Of a stretch of 64,000 nt of DNA, positions 8,368 to 17,709 are shown piece by piece. The DNA is taken from the NCBI GenBank assembly GCA_910576335.1, contig CAJTIU010000020.1:31294-95293 (forward strand). Direction: 5' to 3'. The position numbers were made by a program, and so were the translations under genes. Below the pieces are notes generated by a model. It did no database searches. It saw only the letters and a list, made by a program, of their open reading frames with translations, and was not told where the DNA came from. Source of the DNA: Lachnospiraceae bacterium (GTDB lineage: Bacteria > Bacillota > Clostridia > Lachnospirales > Lachnospiraceae). Each line of letters begins with the position of its first letter. The first letter of the stretch is position 1.

Positions 8368-9617
8368 CCATAATTAATCTTAATAAATAACCATTCCTGA
8401 TTTTTCTTTTCCTGCTTCTTTGCAATCACGTCAAAACCATACTTTCTGCTGTATTGAAAGACCTTATACAGCCCAAGCCCTGTATGCTCTGCCTTTTTAC
8501 TATAGCCAGCCTTAAAAAACATAGACACATCCGTATAACTGACATTCTCTACCGGATTACCCACCTCAAGACTTAACATATCCTCTTCCTGACTTAGATA
8601 AAATTCTATCCCCCTGTGTTCATTTTCTAACACAGCTTCCATCGCATTATCCAGTAATATCCCCGCGATCTCCACTAGTATATATTCGGGAATGCTAGTT
8701 ATGCTTTGTCTGATCTTTACAGAATATTCTATCCGGACTCCTGCCGCATCGGCCTCCTTAAACCTTCCATATAAAAATCCCGTGAGGGCAGGGCTGTGCA
8801 CATTCAACAGACCATAAAACCGGTTATCTTCCATCAAAGCATCGCAATACTTATCCTGTTCTGCAACCAGCTCATCATAAGTCTGTATTGAATAATGCAG
8901 CGATTTCACTGCCTGAATATGATTATGGAAATCATGCTGTCTTTCCCGTATTGTTTTAATCAATTCCTTAAATGACTCGTCATAGCATTTATGCATCTGC
9001 AGCTCTACCTGCTTGATGCGGACCTTTTCTCTCTCTGCCTGCCAACAGTAAGACAGAATACAAATCAGACTTCCAAATATTAATATGATCAAAAGTTCCT
9101 CTATTGAGATCATCAGAAACAGCTTGTACCGAAAGGTCGAGAGAATTACAGCACCCCCGGAAATCACTATAATAAAAACATGGACTCCCCTTTTTCCAGT
9201 TGCCAGATCAAAAAGGAAATGAAGCTTTTGTTTTAAGAAAAACAGAAGAAGCATTACCATAATGTTCGTATAGATTCCTGATACGTTTTCAGAAAAAAGT
9301 GGAATATGTAATACTAGAAACGGCAGATTCACCAACAGCTGTGCTGTTCCCAAAAGCAGAATATATAATACATTTCCCAGCAAAGCATCAGGCATACTGC
9401 TTCCAAATTCACTGACTGTATATACAAAAATCAAAAAATACATCAGAACATAACCAGCCATATCCGCATCATACTGGTTAATGAGTTCAAAAATAAGCAC
9501 ATCCGTACAGATCACCAGTACTGTACCCAGATTTATTTTCGGCTTCTTTCCCCAAAGATAGTGCAGACACAGGACAATATTAACAATCTCCAGAAGAACA
9601 TATATTCTCTCACACAT
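8352..9617 (-). CDS. AgrC-like GHKL sensor histidine kinase
   Basis: A 421-residue receptor kinase. The N-terminal half (to about residue 195) is hydrophobic with six or so membrane helices, followed by the dimerisation motif RERQHDFHNHIQAVKSL, an N box LLDNAMEAVLEN and the glycine box HTGLGLYKV. This is the AgrC plan of a membrane sensor plus HPK10-type kinase. Its upstream partner is the LytTR regulator at 9610, with an 8-bp overlap between the genes. Position facing agrBD makes it the probable receptor for the peptide encoded at 8150-8278; specificity cannot be proven from sequence. Confidence 0.92.
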   Translation of the reverse strand: MCERIYVLLEIVNIVLCLHYLWGKKPKINLGTVLVICTDVLIFELINQYDADMAGYVLMYFLIFVYTVSEFGSSMPDALLGNVLYILLLGTAQLLVNLPFLVLHIPLFSENVSGIYTNIMVMLLLFFLKQKLHFLFDLATGKRGVHVFIIVISGGAVILSTFRYKLFLMISIEELLIILIFGSLICILSYCWQAEREKVRIKQVELQMHKCYDESFKELIKTIRERQHDFHNHIQAVKSLHYSIQTYDELVAEQDKYCDALMEDNRFYGLLNVHSPALTGFLYGRFKEADAAGVRIEYSVKIRQSITSIPEYILVEIAGILLDNAMEAVLENEHRGIEFYLSQEEDMLSLEVGNPVENVSYTDVSMFFKAGYSKKAEHTGLGLYKVFQYSRKYGFDVIAKKQEKKNQEWLFIKINYGSCPR

Positions 9618-10335
9618 CCATAAGCTCCTGGTAAACCTTTTTCTTATATACAGTTCCTATCCCAACCTGTTCCTTGCATTCTTTGAAACTGATATAGCGG
9701 TTCACCATATCTACATTTTTAATAAACCTTTTGTTGATAACTGTATTTCTGCTACACTGGATAAACCCCTTCCGCTGTGTCAGAACGGCAAACTTCTTTA
9801 TGGTCATATGCGGAATTTCAATTCTTTCATTTAGCAGCCTTATATACAGACTGTGGCTTTGTACTTCGGCATAAATGATTTCACTAAGCTTCACCGCAAT
9901 CAGAATACCATCCTTCGGGAAATATACATTTTCATCCTCCCTGACCCTGGGCTGATATCTCAGCGCATCCTTAACAAGCTCCACCACATTTTCCTTTGCA
10001 AAAGGCTTTTCTATATACCCAAAGCTGTGCAGCTCCTTATACGCATACAGCCTGGGATCCTCCAGTCCTGTTATAAAAATAATCGGAGTAAACAGATAAT
10101 TTTCATCTTCCCGAACGCGTTTTGCAAACCGCATTCCAGAGGCATCCGTCACGGCTGTATCCAGTACAATATCAATGAGAAAAACATCAATATTCCTTAA
10201 AACGGCTTCCCTGAGCGCTGACTCATAATCCCTTGCCAGAAAAACAGCAACGCCGCCCACATCCTCTCTTATCAGTTTTTCAAGCATCCTCAAGGTTGCT
10301 TCCTTGTCTTCGACTATTAATATATTCTTCTCCAT
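9610..10335 (-). CDS. LytTR response regulator (AgrA-like)
   Basis: The 241-residue protein has a receiver domain with acidic pocket (ILIVEDKE), phosphoacceptor Asp55 in VFLIDIVLD and Lys in YIEKPF. A LytTR domain occupies about residues 135-240 (FIQCSRNTVINKRFI). It overlaps the kinase gene by 8 bp and is the likely output of the agr-type circuit, probably feeding back on agrBD. ATG at 10335 is preceded by a GGGTGAAAG-like site. The phosphoacceptor region is longer than in classic AgrA (DIVLDTAVTDASG), so it is a relative rather than an orthologue. Confidence 0.92.
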   Translation of the reverse strand: MEKNILIVEDKEATLRMLEKLIREDVGGVAVFLARDYESALREAVLRNIDVFLIDIVLDTAVTDASGMRFAKRVREDENYLFTPIIFITGLEDPRLYAYKELHSFGYIEKPFAKENVVELVKDALRYQPRVREDENVYFPKDGILIAVKLSEIIYAEVQSHSLYIRLLNERIEIPHMTIKKFAVLTQRKGFIQCSRNTVINKRFIKNVDMVNRYISFKECKEQVGIGTVYKKKVYQELMDV

Positions 10336-10445
10336 TATATACTTTCACCCATATATGCCCCATTTTATACTCACGAACGATGAAACCTGCCGTAAGTATC
10401 GCAAAAGCCGCAGCCGCAAATCGGCATACTTCCTTATGCGGCGCC

Positions 10446-10872
10446 CTATCTATTTTCACATTTTCCAATCAGACATACAGCATCCTTTAATACTGCTTCC
10501 AGTTCCTCCCTGACATCCTCCGTGAATCCATTCCAGATTTTATTTGTCTCATTTGCGTAGAACCGTTCCACATCCAGAAATATCAACGGCGAATACCCAA
10601 ACTCAGTATATAAGGTATTCATAATCTCTGCGTCCGGCTTTGCTCCCCCGTTTTCGATTCTTCCATAGCGCTTGATATTAATATCCAGCCGCCCCGCCAT
10701 GTTTCCCGAAATTCTCTAATCCCTGAAAAGAAATAATTTTACTGCCAGCCTCTATTTTACTGTAATGACTCTGTGTAATTCCAAATTGTCTGCTCATCTC
10801 CTCCTGAGTCTTGTCTAAAGATCTTCTGTATGACAATAAGCGGTCAAGAATATCACAATAATTCCGGTTCAT
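10446..10872 (-). pseudogene. Broken or overlapping pair of XRE-type HTH regulators
   Basis: Two short frames overlap by 23 bp. The first, from ATG at 10872 to 10678, encodes an N-terminal XRE domain (KTQEEMSRQFGITQSHYSKIEAG) that stops soon after ENFGKHGG. The second, 10700 to 10446 in another frame, starts MAGRLDINIKRYGRIENGG, which reads as the recognition half of another helix-turn-helix, plus a C-terminal tail of about 50 residues. Removing one G in GGCGGGGCGG would fuse them. Possible explanations are a frameshifted single gene, a deletion junction between two regulators, or two coupled small genes. A GGAG site precedes the first start. Confidence 0.6.
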
Positions 10873-10980
10873 ATACAACATTCTCCAGTACCTTTTACAA
10901 ACTACAATCGTACCCTTTCATTTTAGAATGTTTCGAATGTCATATTTTATCCTAATTGTGAATATTCAAAAGAAAAAGCG

Positions 10981-11022
10981 AATTGGGGACGGGGCATTTT
11001 TAAAAATGCCCCGTCCCCAATT
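10981..11022. repeat. Palindromic repeat family A, copy 3 (encodes GH32 C-terminus)
   Basis: A perfect 42-bp palindrome identical to copy 1 including the AATT flanks. The glycoside hydrolase gene runs into it and takes its last residues (LGTGHF) and stop codon from the repeat. Confidence 0.95.
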
Positions 11023-12496
11023 CATACTTTACAACATCTATCTTCGATGTTCCATCTGCAAAAAATGAGATTCCGTCTGCCTCCTGATCGGTATACATGG
11101 TAGCCGACAGAACCTGCTCCCCGTCATTTACAAAGACCTCCACGCTGAAACGATCCAGAATAATCCTCAGCTTCAATTCTCCATCCACATGATTTACCAG
11201 GCTGCGCCTCTGATGAATAATGGCTCTTCTGGAACCTGAGAACTTCCGGTCCACCTTCAGGATGGATTCTCTTGGCCGAAAACTTAGAGAAGTCCAGTAT
11301 CTGTCATTCAAGGCGAAACGAACCGCGAACTTCTGATACAGCTCTTCTCCATCTGCCGGGCGGATGGTAAGTTCCATGTCCACTCTTCTGCCCTTCATCC
11401 CGTCCAGCTCTACCAGCCCCGAAACCGTCACATCCGTATACTCTACCTTATTGCACCGCATTGCATCCAGTTCCCTGACAGGCCTCTGGTACAGTCTTCC
11501 ATTCTTCACCGACAGTTCCCTTGGGAGGCTCATCTGCCCGAACCACGGTTCTTCCGGAGAGCGTATGCCGCAGGCATCCCAGTTCTGCATCCAGCCGATC
11601 ATGATCCGGCGTCCATCTGGAGTTAATACCGTCTGAGTTGCATAAAAATCAATCCCGTAGTCAATAGACTGGTTATACATCTCCTTGAATATACCGGCTT
11701 CTTCATCATAATCACCGATCAGGCAGAGTGTTCCGTTCCCGTTGTGATATTCAAACCCTTCCGGGAGCATATCCTGGGGGCTTGTAAGCAGCACCCATTT
11801 CCCATCCAGTTCAAAGAAATCCGGGCATTCCCACATCTTCCCGAACCGGTCATGATTAGAAACCAGTACACTCTTAAAATTCCAGTGAAATCCATCCGCG
11901 CTTGTATACAGCAATATCTGCCCGCTGCCATCTGCCGGACGGCTTCCTACAACACAGGCATACGTTCCGTCAGGCTGCTTCCACATCTTAGGATCACGGA
12001 AATCGTACCTGCTGCTGCCTTCCGGAATATCCTGTTCATCCAAAACCGGGTTCTGCTCATATTTCTCATAATCAATCCCGTCTCCTATGGCAATGCACTG
12101 TGTCTGTACTTCTCTGTAAACATCTCGTCCCTGGTGTTCCTTTAACACACCGGTATACATCAGCAGATGCCTTCCGTCCGGCAGTACCACCGCACTACCG
12201 GAGAAACACCCGTCCCTGTCATAGGCCTCATCCGGCGCAAGGGCACACGGAAGATATTCCCAGTGGAGAAGGTCGCTGCTAACCGCATGACCCCAATGCA
12301 TAGGCCCCCATTTTGACTCATAGGGATAATACTGATAAAACAAATGGTACTGGCCTTTATAATAGCAAAAGCCGTTGGGGTCATTCATCCAGCCCGCACG
12401 TGGAGTCAGGTGGAAATCGGGACGCTCCTCTTTACTGATTAATTTTTCAGAAGCCTCTTCATATTTTCTCGCTTCACGTAATGTCTGACTTGTCAT
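11000..12496 (-). CDS. GH32 glycoside hydrolase (sucrose/fructan beta-fructosidase)
   Basis: GH32 enzymes release fructose from sucrose, sucrose-6-phosphate or fructans. This 498-residue protein has the three catalytic motifs: WMNDPNG with nucleophile Asp39, FRDP with the transition-state stabiliser Asp168, and WECPDFF with acid/base Glu223; a C-terminal beta-sandwich follows. No signal peptide is seen, so it probably acts in the cytoplasm. ATG at 12496 has an AGGAAAGGAAG site; a longer frame from 12538 lacks one. The protein ends LGTGHF, encoded by repeat copy 3, replacing whatever natural end existed. It is last in the importer operon. Confidence 0.93.
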   Translation of the reverse strand: MTSQTLREARKYEEASEKLISKEERPDFHLTPRAGWMNDPNGFCYYKGQYHLFYQYYPYESKWGPMHWGHAVSSDLLHWEYLPCALAPDEAYDRDGCFSGSAVVLPDGRHLLMYTGVLKEHQGRDVYREVQTQCIAIGDGIDYEKYEQNPVLDEQDIPEGSSRYDFRDPKMWKQPDGTYACVVGSRPADGSGQILLYTSADGFHWNFKSVLVSNHDRFGKMWECPDFFELDGKWVLLTSPQDMLPEGFEYHNGNGTLCLIGDYDEEAGIFKEMYNQSIDYGIDFYATQTVLTPDGRRIMIGWMQNWDACGIRSPEEPWFGQMSLPRELSVKNGRLYQRPVRELDAMRCNKVEYTDVTVSGLVELDGMKGRRVDMELTIRPADGEELYQKFAVRFALNDRYWTSLSFRPRESILKVDRKFSGSRRAIIHQRRSLVNHVDGELKLRIILDRFSVEVFVNDGEQVLSATMYTDQEADGISFFADGTSKIDVVKYELGTGHF

Positions 12497-12543
12497 AAAT
12501 ATTTCTTCCTTTCCTAATATACCGATGTGCCCGCTCATGTCAA

Positions 12544-14283
12544 TTATTCTGAATCCGCCATCTGCGCATTATACAAATCCAGATACTTCTGGAACAGCTC
12601 CAGATATTCACTCAGTCCATACGCCTCCAGTTTATCCAGATATTTCTCCCAATCCGAATCCGCGAAACCATTCATAATCCAGTCTGCTTTCTTTGCCTTG
12701 ATCTCCTTGTGGATATCTGCCTGCAGATTCGAGAACTTCTCGGTATCCTCCCGGCTCATGAAGATATTCGGGTAGACATATTCGGTATGCATATCCGGCG
12801 TATAACATTCTTTGATCCAGTCCAGACGATACTGGGCGTCATCTGGACATGTCACATACACGTCATAATATTCATCCAAGATAGCAAGCGGTCCGCCTAC
12901 AGCTTCCGCTTCCCTTACCTCTACCGGAGACGCATCGCCAAGCGGCGCATGCTTTAACATATCTTCTCCGTCCGCATTCCTGCCCATCTCAAAGATATCA
13001 AAATCATCGTCCTCACCATACGTTCCCCAGTTATTCTGCGGAGACTGGATCGGTACATACATCTGATCCAGCCACGCACATATCAGCGCCGGATTCTCCG
13101 CCACAGAAGTTACCACACAGCGTCCGCGGTCGAATCCGCTGGTAAAGGATCCGTTCTGCGGCGTAATGTTCCGGGTATCCGCCGTCAGCGCCGGAAGCGG
13201 AACCCAATCCTTCAGATTGTCGACATTTCCCACATCCCAGCTAAAACATACTCCGTAACGCCCGGACTTTCCCTTTGAAACGTAGGTAGACCATTCCTGG
13301 GTAAATGCTTCCAGATCGATCAGATCCTCTTCATACAACTTATGCAGCCACTCGATTCCCTTTTTATACCCTTCCTGCGTGGCGCTGCAGATCACCTTCT
13401 TCTCATCCGTAACCACAATATGCCTGCCGTTATTCTTGTCCTTATCAACTTCTCCATAGCCTTCTCCGAAACCATTGATCAGGATCGACGGATCCTGGTC
13501 TCCGTCATTGATAATACAGGACATCGGAATAATGCTTCCCTCAATCCCAAATTCTTCCTGAATCTCCGATGCATGATCCCTGAACTGAATCAGGACTTCT
13601 TCGAATTCATCTACCGTCTCCGGAATCTCCAGATCCAGAAAATCCAGCCATTTCTTATTAATAAAACTCATTCCCCCGACAGTCTGGATGGCGGTCTTGC
13701 CGGAGCCAAGCTGCTCGATCCAGGGCAATGCCCAGATGTGCCCGTTTACATCCGTACACATAGTCCGATATTCTGGATATTTATCAAATACAGACTTCAG
13801 ATTCGGCATGTAGGCGTCAATATATTCTTCCAACGGTATGATTGCTCCATAATCTGCATATTTCAGCAGGTTGCTGTCTGTAAATCCTGCTGAGAATATA
13901 AAATCCGTCAACTTATTCGGATCCGACATATTCAGAGAAATCTTGTCCGCCCACTGGTCGGACTGTATCGCTGTCCAGTCAATCTCCACATTCGTCTGTT
14001 CCTGAAGCCGTTTAAAGATCGTCCGGTTATTCGGCTCTGACTCTGTGTTTGGCGGATAACTGATCATACCCGTCAGCGTTGTCTTTTCCTTCAAAGGAAA
14101 CTGCAGCGTTGCCTCATCCACCGGACGGAAGGTTCCGTCATTGATCTTTTTCTTCCCTGCACAGCCCACAAGGGAAACCGCCATGCATACGATCAGAGCC
14201 GCCGCCGCGATTCGCTTTCCATACCCGCGTCCGGACTTATGACCGGACCTGTTATCATATCTGTTACCAAACTTATTTCTCAT
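12544..14283 (-). CDS. Sugar ABC transporter substrate-binding lipoprotein (LplA type)
   Basis: A 579-residue extracellular binding protein with a basic N-terminus, a hydrophobic segment and a lipobox ending at Cys41 (AVSLVGCAG), so it is a lipid-anchored lipoprotein. The rest resembles the large binding proteins of the LplA/YtcQ group that serve complex saccharides. It sits between the two permeases (upstream in the transcript) and the GH32 enzyme, implying capture of a fructose-containing sugar. No ATPase is encoded here, which is normal for this subfamily because a shared MsmX/UgpC-type ATPase is encoded elsewhere. Confidence 0.9.
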   Translation of the reverse strand: MRNKFGNRYDNRSGHKSGRGYGKRIAAAALIVCMAVSLVGCAGKKKINDGTFRPVDEATLQFPLKEKTTLTGMISYPPNTESEPNNRTIFKRLQEQTNVEIDWTAIQSDQWADKISLNMSDPNKLTDFIFSAGFTDSNLLKYADYGAIIPLEEYIDAYMPNLKSVFDKYPEYRTMCTDVNGHIWALPWIEQLGSGKTAIQTVGGMSFINKKWLDFLDLEIPETVDEFEEVLIQFRDHASEIQEEFGIEGSIIPMSCIINDGDQDPSILINGFGEGYGEVDKDKNNGRHIVVTDEKKVICSATQEGYKKGIEWLHKLYEEDLIDLEAFTQEWSTYVSKGKSGRYGVCFSWDVGNVDNLKDWVPLPALTADTRNITPQNGSFTSGFDRGRCVVTSVAENPALICAWLDQMYVPIQSPQNNWGTYGEDDDFDIFEMGRNADGEDMLKHAPLGDASPVEVREAEAVGGPLAILDEYYDVYVTCPDDAQYRLDWIKECYTPDMHTEYVYPNIFMSREDTEKFSNLQADIHKEIKAKKADWIMNGFADSDWEKYLDKLEAYGLSEYLELFQKYLDLYNAQMADSE

Positions 14284-14338
14284 TGTCTGCCTCCTTCTCT
14301 CTGTTACCGTCTGTAACCATTGCAGTAACCACTCCTGC

Positions 14339-15247
14339 CTATCCCTTTACAGCGCCTGCCATGATTCCGCTGTCAAAATATTTCTGGAAGAACGGATACA
14401 TGATCAGAAGCGGTAAACTGGAAATAATAATGGTTGCATATTTCAGAAGCTCTGCCAGCTGTGCACGCGCCGCTGTACTCTGCATGTCCGCAATCATGCC
14501 GGATTCCGGCTGATTCTGAATCAATATGGAACGCAGAACAAGCTGCAGCGGCTGTCTTGCAGAATCATTCAGGTAGATCATGGCGTCAAAGTAACTGTTC
14601 CACATGGCAACGAACTGCCACAGTACAAGCACAGCAATCACAGGAGTACATACCGGAAGCAGAATCTTGAAGAAAAATGTCAGCTCGCTTGCCCCGTCTA
14701 CGTCTGCTGCCTCACGAAGCTCCTGGGGGATTCCTCTGTAATAGGTTCTTGCAATAGTCATGTTCCATACGCTGAAAGCTCCCGGAAGAATCACTGCCCA
14801 CATGCTGTCCACAAGTCCAAGATTACTAACTACCAAATAGGTAGGAATCAGGCCGCCGCCAAAAAACATGGTTATCATAAAGATGACATTGAAAAAGCCT
14901 TTTCCTCTAAAGTCTGCCCTTGAAAGCGGATAAGCCGCCAAAAGCGTTATAACCACAGAAACAACTGTAAACAATACAGAATAAATGATTGCATTTTTAA
15001 ATCCAATCCAGATCTGGCTGTTGGTCATAACACGTTCATAAGCGGTTACCGTCCATTTGCTAAAATCAAAGGTAATTCCTTTATTCTGCAAAATGATGGG
15101 ATCCATGAAGGATGCAACAACAATATATATCATCGGGACAATAATTGCAACCACAAATAATCCCAGCAGTATGTATCCGATTGCCAGCAGAACCTTATCC
15201 TGTCCTGAATATCTTGTAAATCCTTTTTTCTTTTTCATCGCACGCAC
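14339..15247 (-). CDS. Sugar ABC transporter permease (LplC/YtcP type)
   Basis: A 302-residue inner-membrane subunit with six helices and the EAA loop ELREAADVDGASELTFFFKI, which contacts the shared ATPase. The C-terminus KYFDSGIMAGAVKG is characteristic of LplC/YtcP proteins. It follows the LplB-type permease by 6 bp, so both are in one transcript. Function as one half of the fructose-saccharide translocation channel is inferred from the operon. Confidence 0.93.
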   Translation of the reverse strand: MRAMKKKKGFTRYSGQDKVLLAIGYILLGLFVVAIIVPMIYIVVASFMDPIILQNKGITFDFSKWTVTAYERVMTNSQIWIGFKNAIIYSVLFTVVSVVITLLAAYPLSRADFRGKGFFNVIFMITMFFGGGLIPTYLVVSNLGLVDSMWAVILPGAFSVWNMTIARTYYRGIPQELREAADVDGASELTFFFKILLPVCTPVIAVLVLWQFVAMWNSYFDAMIYLNDSARQPLQLVLRSILIQNQPESGMIADMQSTAARAQLAELLKYATIIISSLPLLIMYPFFQKYFDSGIMAGAVKG

Positions 15248-15253
15248 ACCTCC

Positions 15254-16204
15254 TTAGATTCCCTGTCCGTCATTCATCTTCGCCACGATTTTATTTACAA
15301 CAAGCAGAAGGATAACATTAATGACCGTATTAAACAGGCCTACTGCGGTTGAAAAACTGTAATCACCGTCGATCAGACCTTTTCTATATACATAAGTTGC
15401 GATGATCTCTGATGCAGGAAGGTTTAAATCCGTCTGAAGGGCATAGGCTTTCTCAAAGCCAATACTCATAATATTTCCTGCCTGGAGAATGAACTGGATC
15501 ACAACCATATCTTTGATGGCCGGCCATTCCACCGCCCGGATCTGCTGTAAGATATTTGCACCGTCCATAACTGCAGCCTCACGAAGCTCCTGGCTCGCAT
15601 TGGACAGGGATGCCGTATACATAATCGAGGCCCATCCTGCCCCCTGCCATATACCGCTGATAATATAAATAGAACGGAATGCCTCCGGCATGGTCATGAA
15701 ATTAATGTCCGTTCCCATCAGCAGGTTTACAGGTCCTGTCACGGAAAGAAAAATCCGCACGATACCGCAAAGTACAATGACTGATACAAAATTCGGAAGA
15801 TAGAGTACCAGCTGTATCTTCTTCTTGATACCTGCACTCTGAATCCGGTTCAGCAAAAGCGCCAGTATAATCGGAACCGGAAATCCCCACAGCAGGCTGT
15901 ACACACTCAGCTTCAATGTATTGATCAGATATCTCATAAAGTCAGGGGATGACAAAAACCTTGTAAAATGCTTAAGGCCCACCCATTCGCTTCCAGATAC
16001 CCCCTTAAAAGGATTGTAGTCCTGGAACGCAATCAGGATACCGCTCATAGGCGCATACTTAAAAATCAGAGTCAGCAGTAATGCCGGCATCATGAAGATC
16101 AAGTAGAGCTGCCAGTGCTGTCTGATATATACCAGCGCATTATGAAATCCTGTATCCTTACTTCCTTGTCTTCCATTTAAAACAGTTTTTGAATTCGTTG
16201 TCAT
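15254..16204 (-). CDS. Sugar ABC transporter permease (LplB type)
   Basis: A 316-residue membrane protein with six helices and EAA loop ELREAAVMDGANILQQIRAVEWP. It is the first gene of the minus-strand operon permease-permease-binding protein-GH32. I place the start at ATG 16204 because GAAAGGAGG lies seven bases upstream; a longer reading from 16243 has no such site. A sigma-A-like promoter and a TGTAAAAT inverted repeat lie upstream. Confidence 0.92.
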   Translation of the reverse strand: MTTNSKTVLNGRQGSKDTGFHNALVYIRQHWQLYLIFMMPALLLTLIFKYAPMSGILIAFQDYNPFKGVSGSEWVGLKHFTRFLSSPDFMRYLINTLKLSVYSLLWGFPVPIILALLLNRIQSAGIKKKIQLVLYLPNFVSVIVLCGIVRIFLSVTGPVNLLMGTDINFMTMPEAFRSIYIISGIWQGAGWASIMYTASLSNASQELREAAVMDGANILQQIRAVEWPAIKDMVVIQFILQAGNIMSIGFEKAYALQTDLNLPASEIIATYVYRKGLIDGDYSFSTAVGLFNTVINVILLLVVNKIVAKMNDGQGI

Positions 16205-16297
16205 AGCTTCCTCCTTTCTTTCAAATCCCTCCATATCCTGCACATCTTTTCTCTCATGTCCTTCCTCAATCTCCTTTCTCTTTTTTATTTGTGCATT

Positions 16298-16317
16298 TGT
16301 AAAATTATTATTTTACA
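16298..16317. promoter_or_regulatory. Candidate LacI-family operator
   Basis: TGTAAAAT-TATT-ATTTTACA is a perfect 8-bp inverted repeat with 4-bp spacer between the operon promoter and its first gene. TGTAAA/TTTACA half sites are typical for LacI-type repressors, and a LacI-type gene lies divergently next to it. Many further TTTACAT half sites fill this intergenic region. Confidence 0.5.
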
Positions 16318-16340
16318 TTAGTTCGAGATTTGTTATTATA

Positions 16341-16369
16341 TTTATATCATTTATTTTACATTTAGTCAA
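16341..16369 (-). promoter_or_regulatory. Sigma-A-type promoter of the sugar importer operon
   Basis: On the minus strand TTGACT (16364-16369) is separated by 17 bp from TATAAA (16341-16346), with a TATAAT just beyond. It points at the permease gene starting at 16204. Confidence 0.65.
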
Positions 16370-16505
16370 CACTATATTTTACATTTTGTACATTTTTATT
16401 TTTACATTTCTGTTTTCATATACACCTTGAATAAAGAATGGCAGAATTTTTTTAAATTATGATTATTTTGAAAAATAATTTCCTTAAAAAATTACATTTT
16501 TACAT

Positions 16506-16534
16506 TTGACACATATTAATTTGTGCATTATAAT
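16506..16534 (+). promoter_or_regulatory. Consensus sigma-A promoter of the LacI-type regulator
   Basis: TTGACA (16506-16511), a 17-bp spacer and TATAAT (16529-16534) form a perfect consensus promoter 63 bp before the regulator ATG. TTTACATTTTTACAT overlapping its upstream edge could be a binding site for autoregulation. Confidence 0.8.
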
Positions 16535-16596
16535 AAAAGCAGAACAAATTCAACACAATATTTGCAAGAAATTCCCTATAAAAAGGAGGAATATAT

Positions 16597-17667
16597 ATGG
16601 GCACCAGAGTTACAATCCAGGATATTGCCGATGAGCTTGGCATTTCCCGCAACACCGTCTCAAAGGCGATCAACAACACCGGCATCCTTGCTGATGCCAC
16701 TAGAGAAAAAGTATTAAAAAAGGCAATGGAGATGGGCTACAAACAGTTTTCCTATGTAACAGCCGTCAGATCCGGAAGCTCCGTACTTGCCATTCCCACG
16801 CCAAAGGCAAACACTGAAATCGCGGTATTTCTTACGAACTTCGTAGGAGGAAGCCATTTTGCAATTGTCATGTTAGATAAATTTCAAAAGGAGCTTGCCA
16901 GCCTGGGATACAGTCTCACCCTGCACAGAGTCCTTACGGAAGAACAGGAAAGGCTGGAACTTCCCGCCTCTTTTTCCCGCGAACGGACTGCCGGCATCCT
17001 CTGTATCGAGATGTTTCATTATGAATATGATAAGATGCTCTGCAGCCTGGGCCTGCCCGTCTTATTTGCAGACTCACCGGTAACTCTAATGAAGGAACCG
17101 TTAGAAGCAGACCTGCTATGCATGGATAATCAATCCGGGATTTATTCATTTGTAAAGGAAATGACCCGGCGTGGGAAAACGAAGATCGGCTTTATAGGAG
17201 AATACATGCACTGCCGCTCCTTCTTTGAACGATATACGGCTTACCGGAATGCTATGCATCTGGCGGGGCTCTCCTGTCCGGATGAATATTGTATCGCACA
17301 GAATAAGGAAGGAATCCGCCACCCCTCCTCAGAAGACTACCAGGAATATCTGACCGGATGCTTTCAGAGCCTGTCCCGTCTGCCAGAGGTCTTCATATGC
17401 GCTAATGATTTTGTCGCCCTGGATGCCCTGCAGGCATTAAAAAAATCCGGCTATTCCGTTCCGGATGATGTATGGCTGTGTGGATTTGACGATTCTCCCG
17501 AATCAAAAATTGTCACGCCCTCCCTCACCACCATCCATATACACAGCCAGATCATGGGATTTTCTGCCGTGAACCTGTTAATGTCCCGTATCAGCGAACC
17601 CTCGCTGAATTACCGCACCCTGCATACGGAAACAAATCTGATCTACCGGGAATCTACCGGAGATTAG
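16597..17667 (+). CDS. LacI-family transcriptional regulator
   Basis: A 356-residue regulator with an N-terminal LacI helix-turn-helix (TIQDIADELGISRNTVSKAI at about residues 5-24) and a periplasmic-binding-protein-like effector domain that retains the usual late motif (VWLCGFDDSPESKIVTPSLTTIH). AAAAGGAGG precedes ATG at 16597. It is divergent from the sugar importer/GH32 operon and the likely repressor of it, with a fructose-containing sugar as inducer by inference. It is probably cotranscribed with the next two genes. Confidence 0.92.
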   Translation: MGTRVTIQDIADELGISRNTVSKAINNTGILADATREKVLKKAMEMGYKQFSYVTAVRSGSSVLAIPTPKANTEIAVFLTNFVGGSHFAIVMLDKFQKELASLGYSLTLHRVLTEEQERLELPASFSRERTAGILCIEMFHYEYDKMLCSLGLPVLFADSPVTLMKEPLEADLLCMDNQSGIYSFVKEMTRRGKTKIGFIGEYMHCRSFFERYTAYRNAMHLAGLSCPDEYCIAQNKEGIRHPSSEDYQEYLTGCFQSLSRLPEVFICANDFVALDALQALKKSGYSVPDDVWLCGFDDSPESKIVTPSLTTIHIHSQIMGFSAVNLLMSRISEPSLNYRTLHTETNLIYRESTGD

Positions 17668-17709
17668 GCATGGACACTTACTATCAATGATTTCAGGAGG
17701 ATAAATACT

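Noticed and set aside
10280..10468. 62-codon minus-strand frame between the XRE fragments and the agrA-like gene, with a hydrophobic stretch
   Set aside because: It would start at TTG with no ribosome binding site, overlaps both neighbours in other frames and has no Cys core or tail like AgrD.
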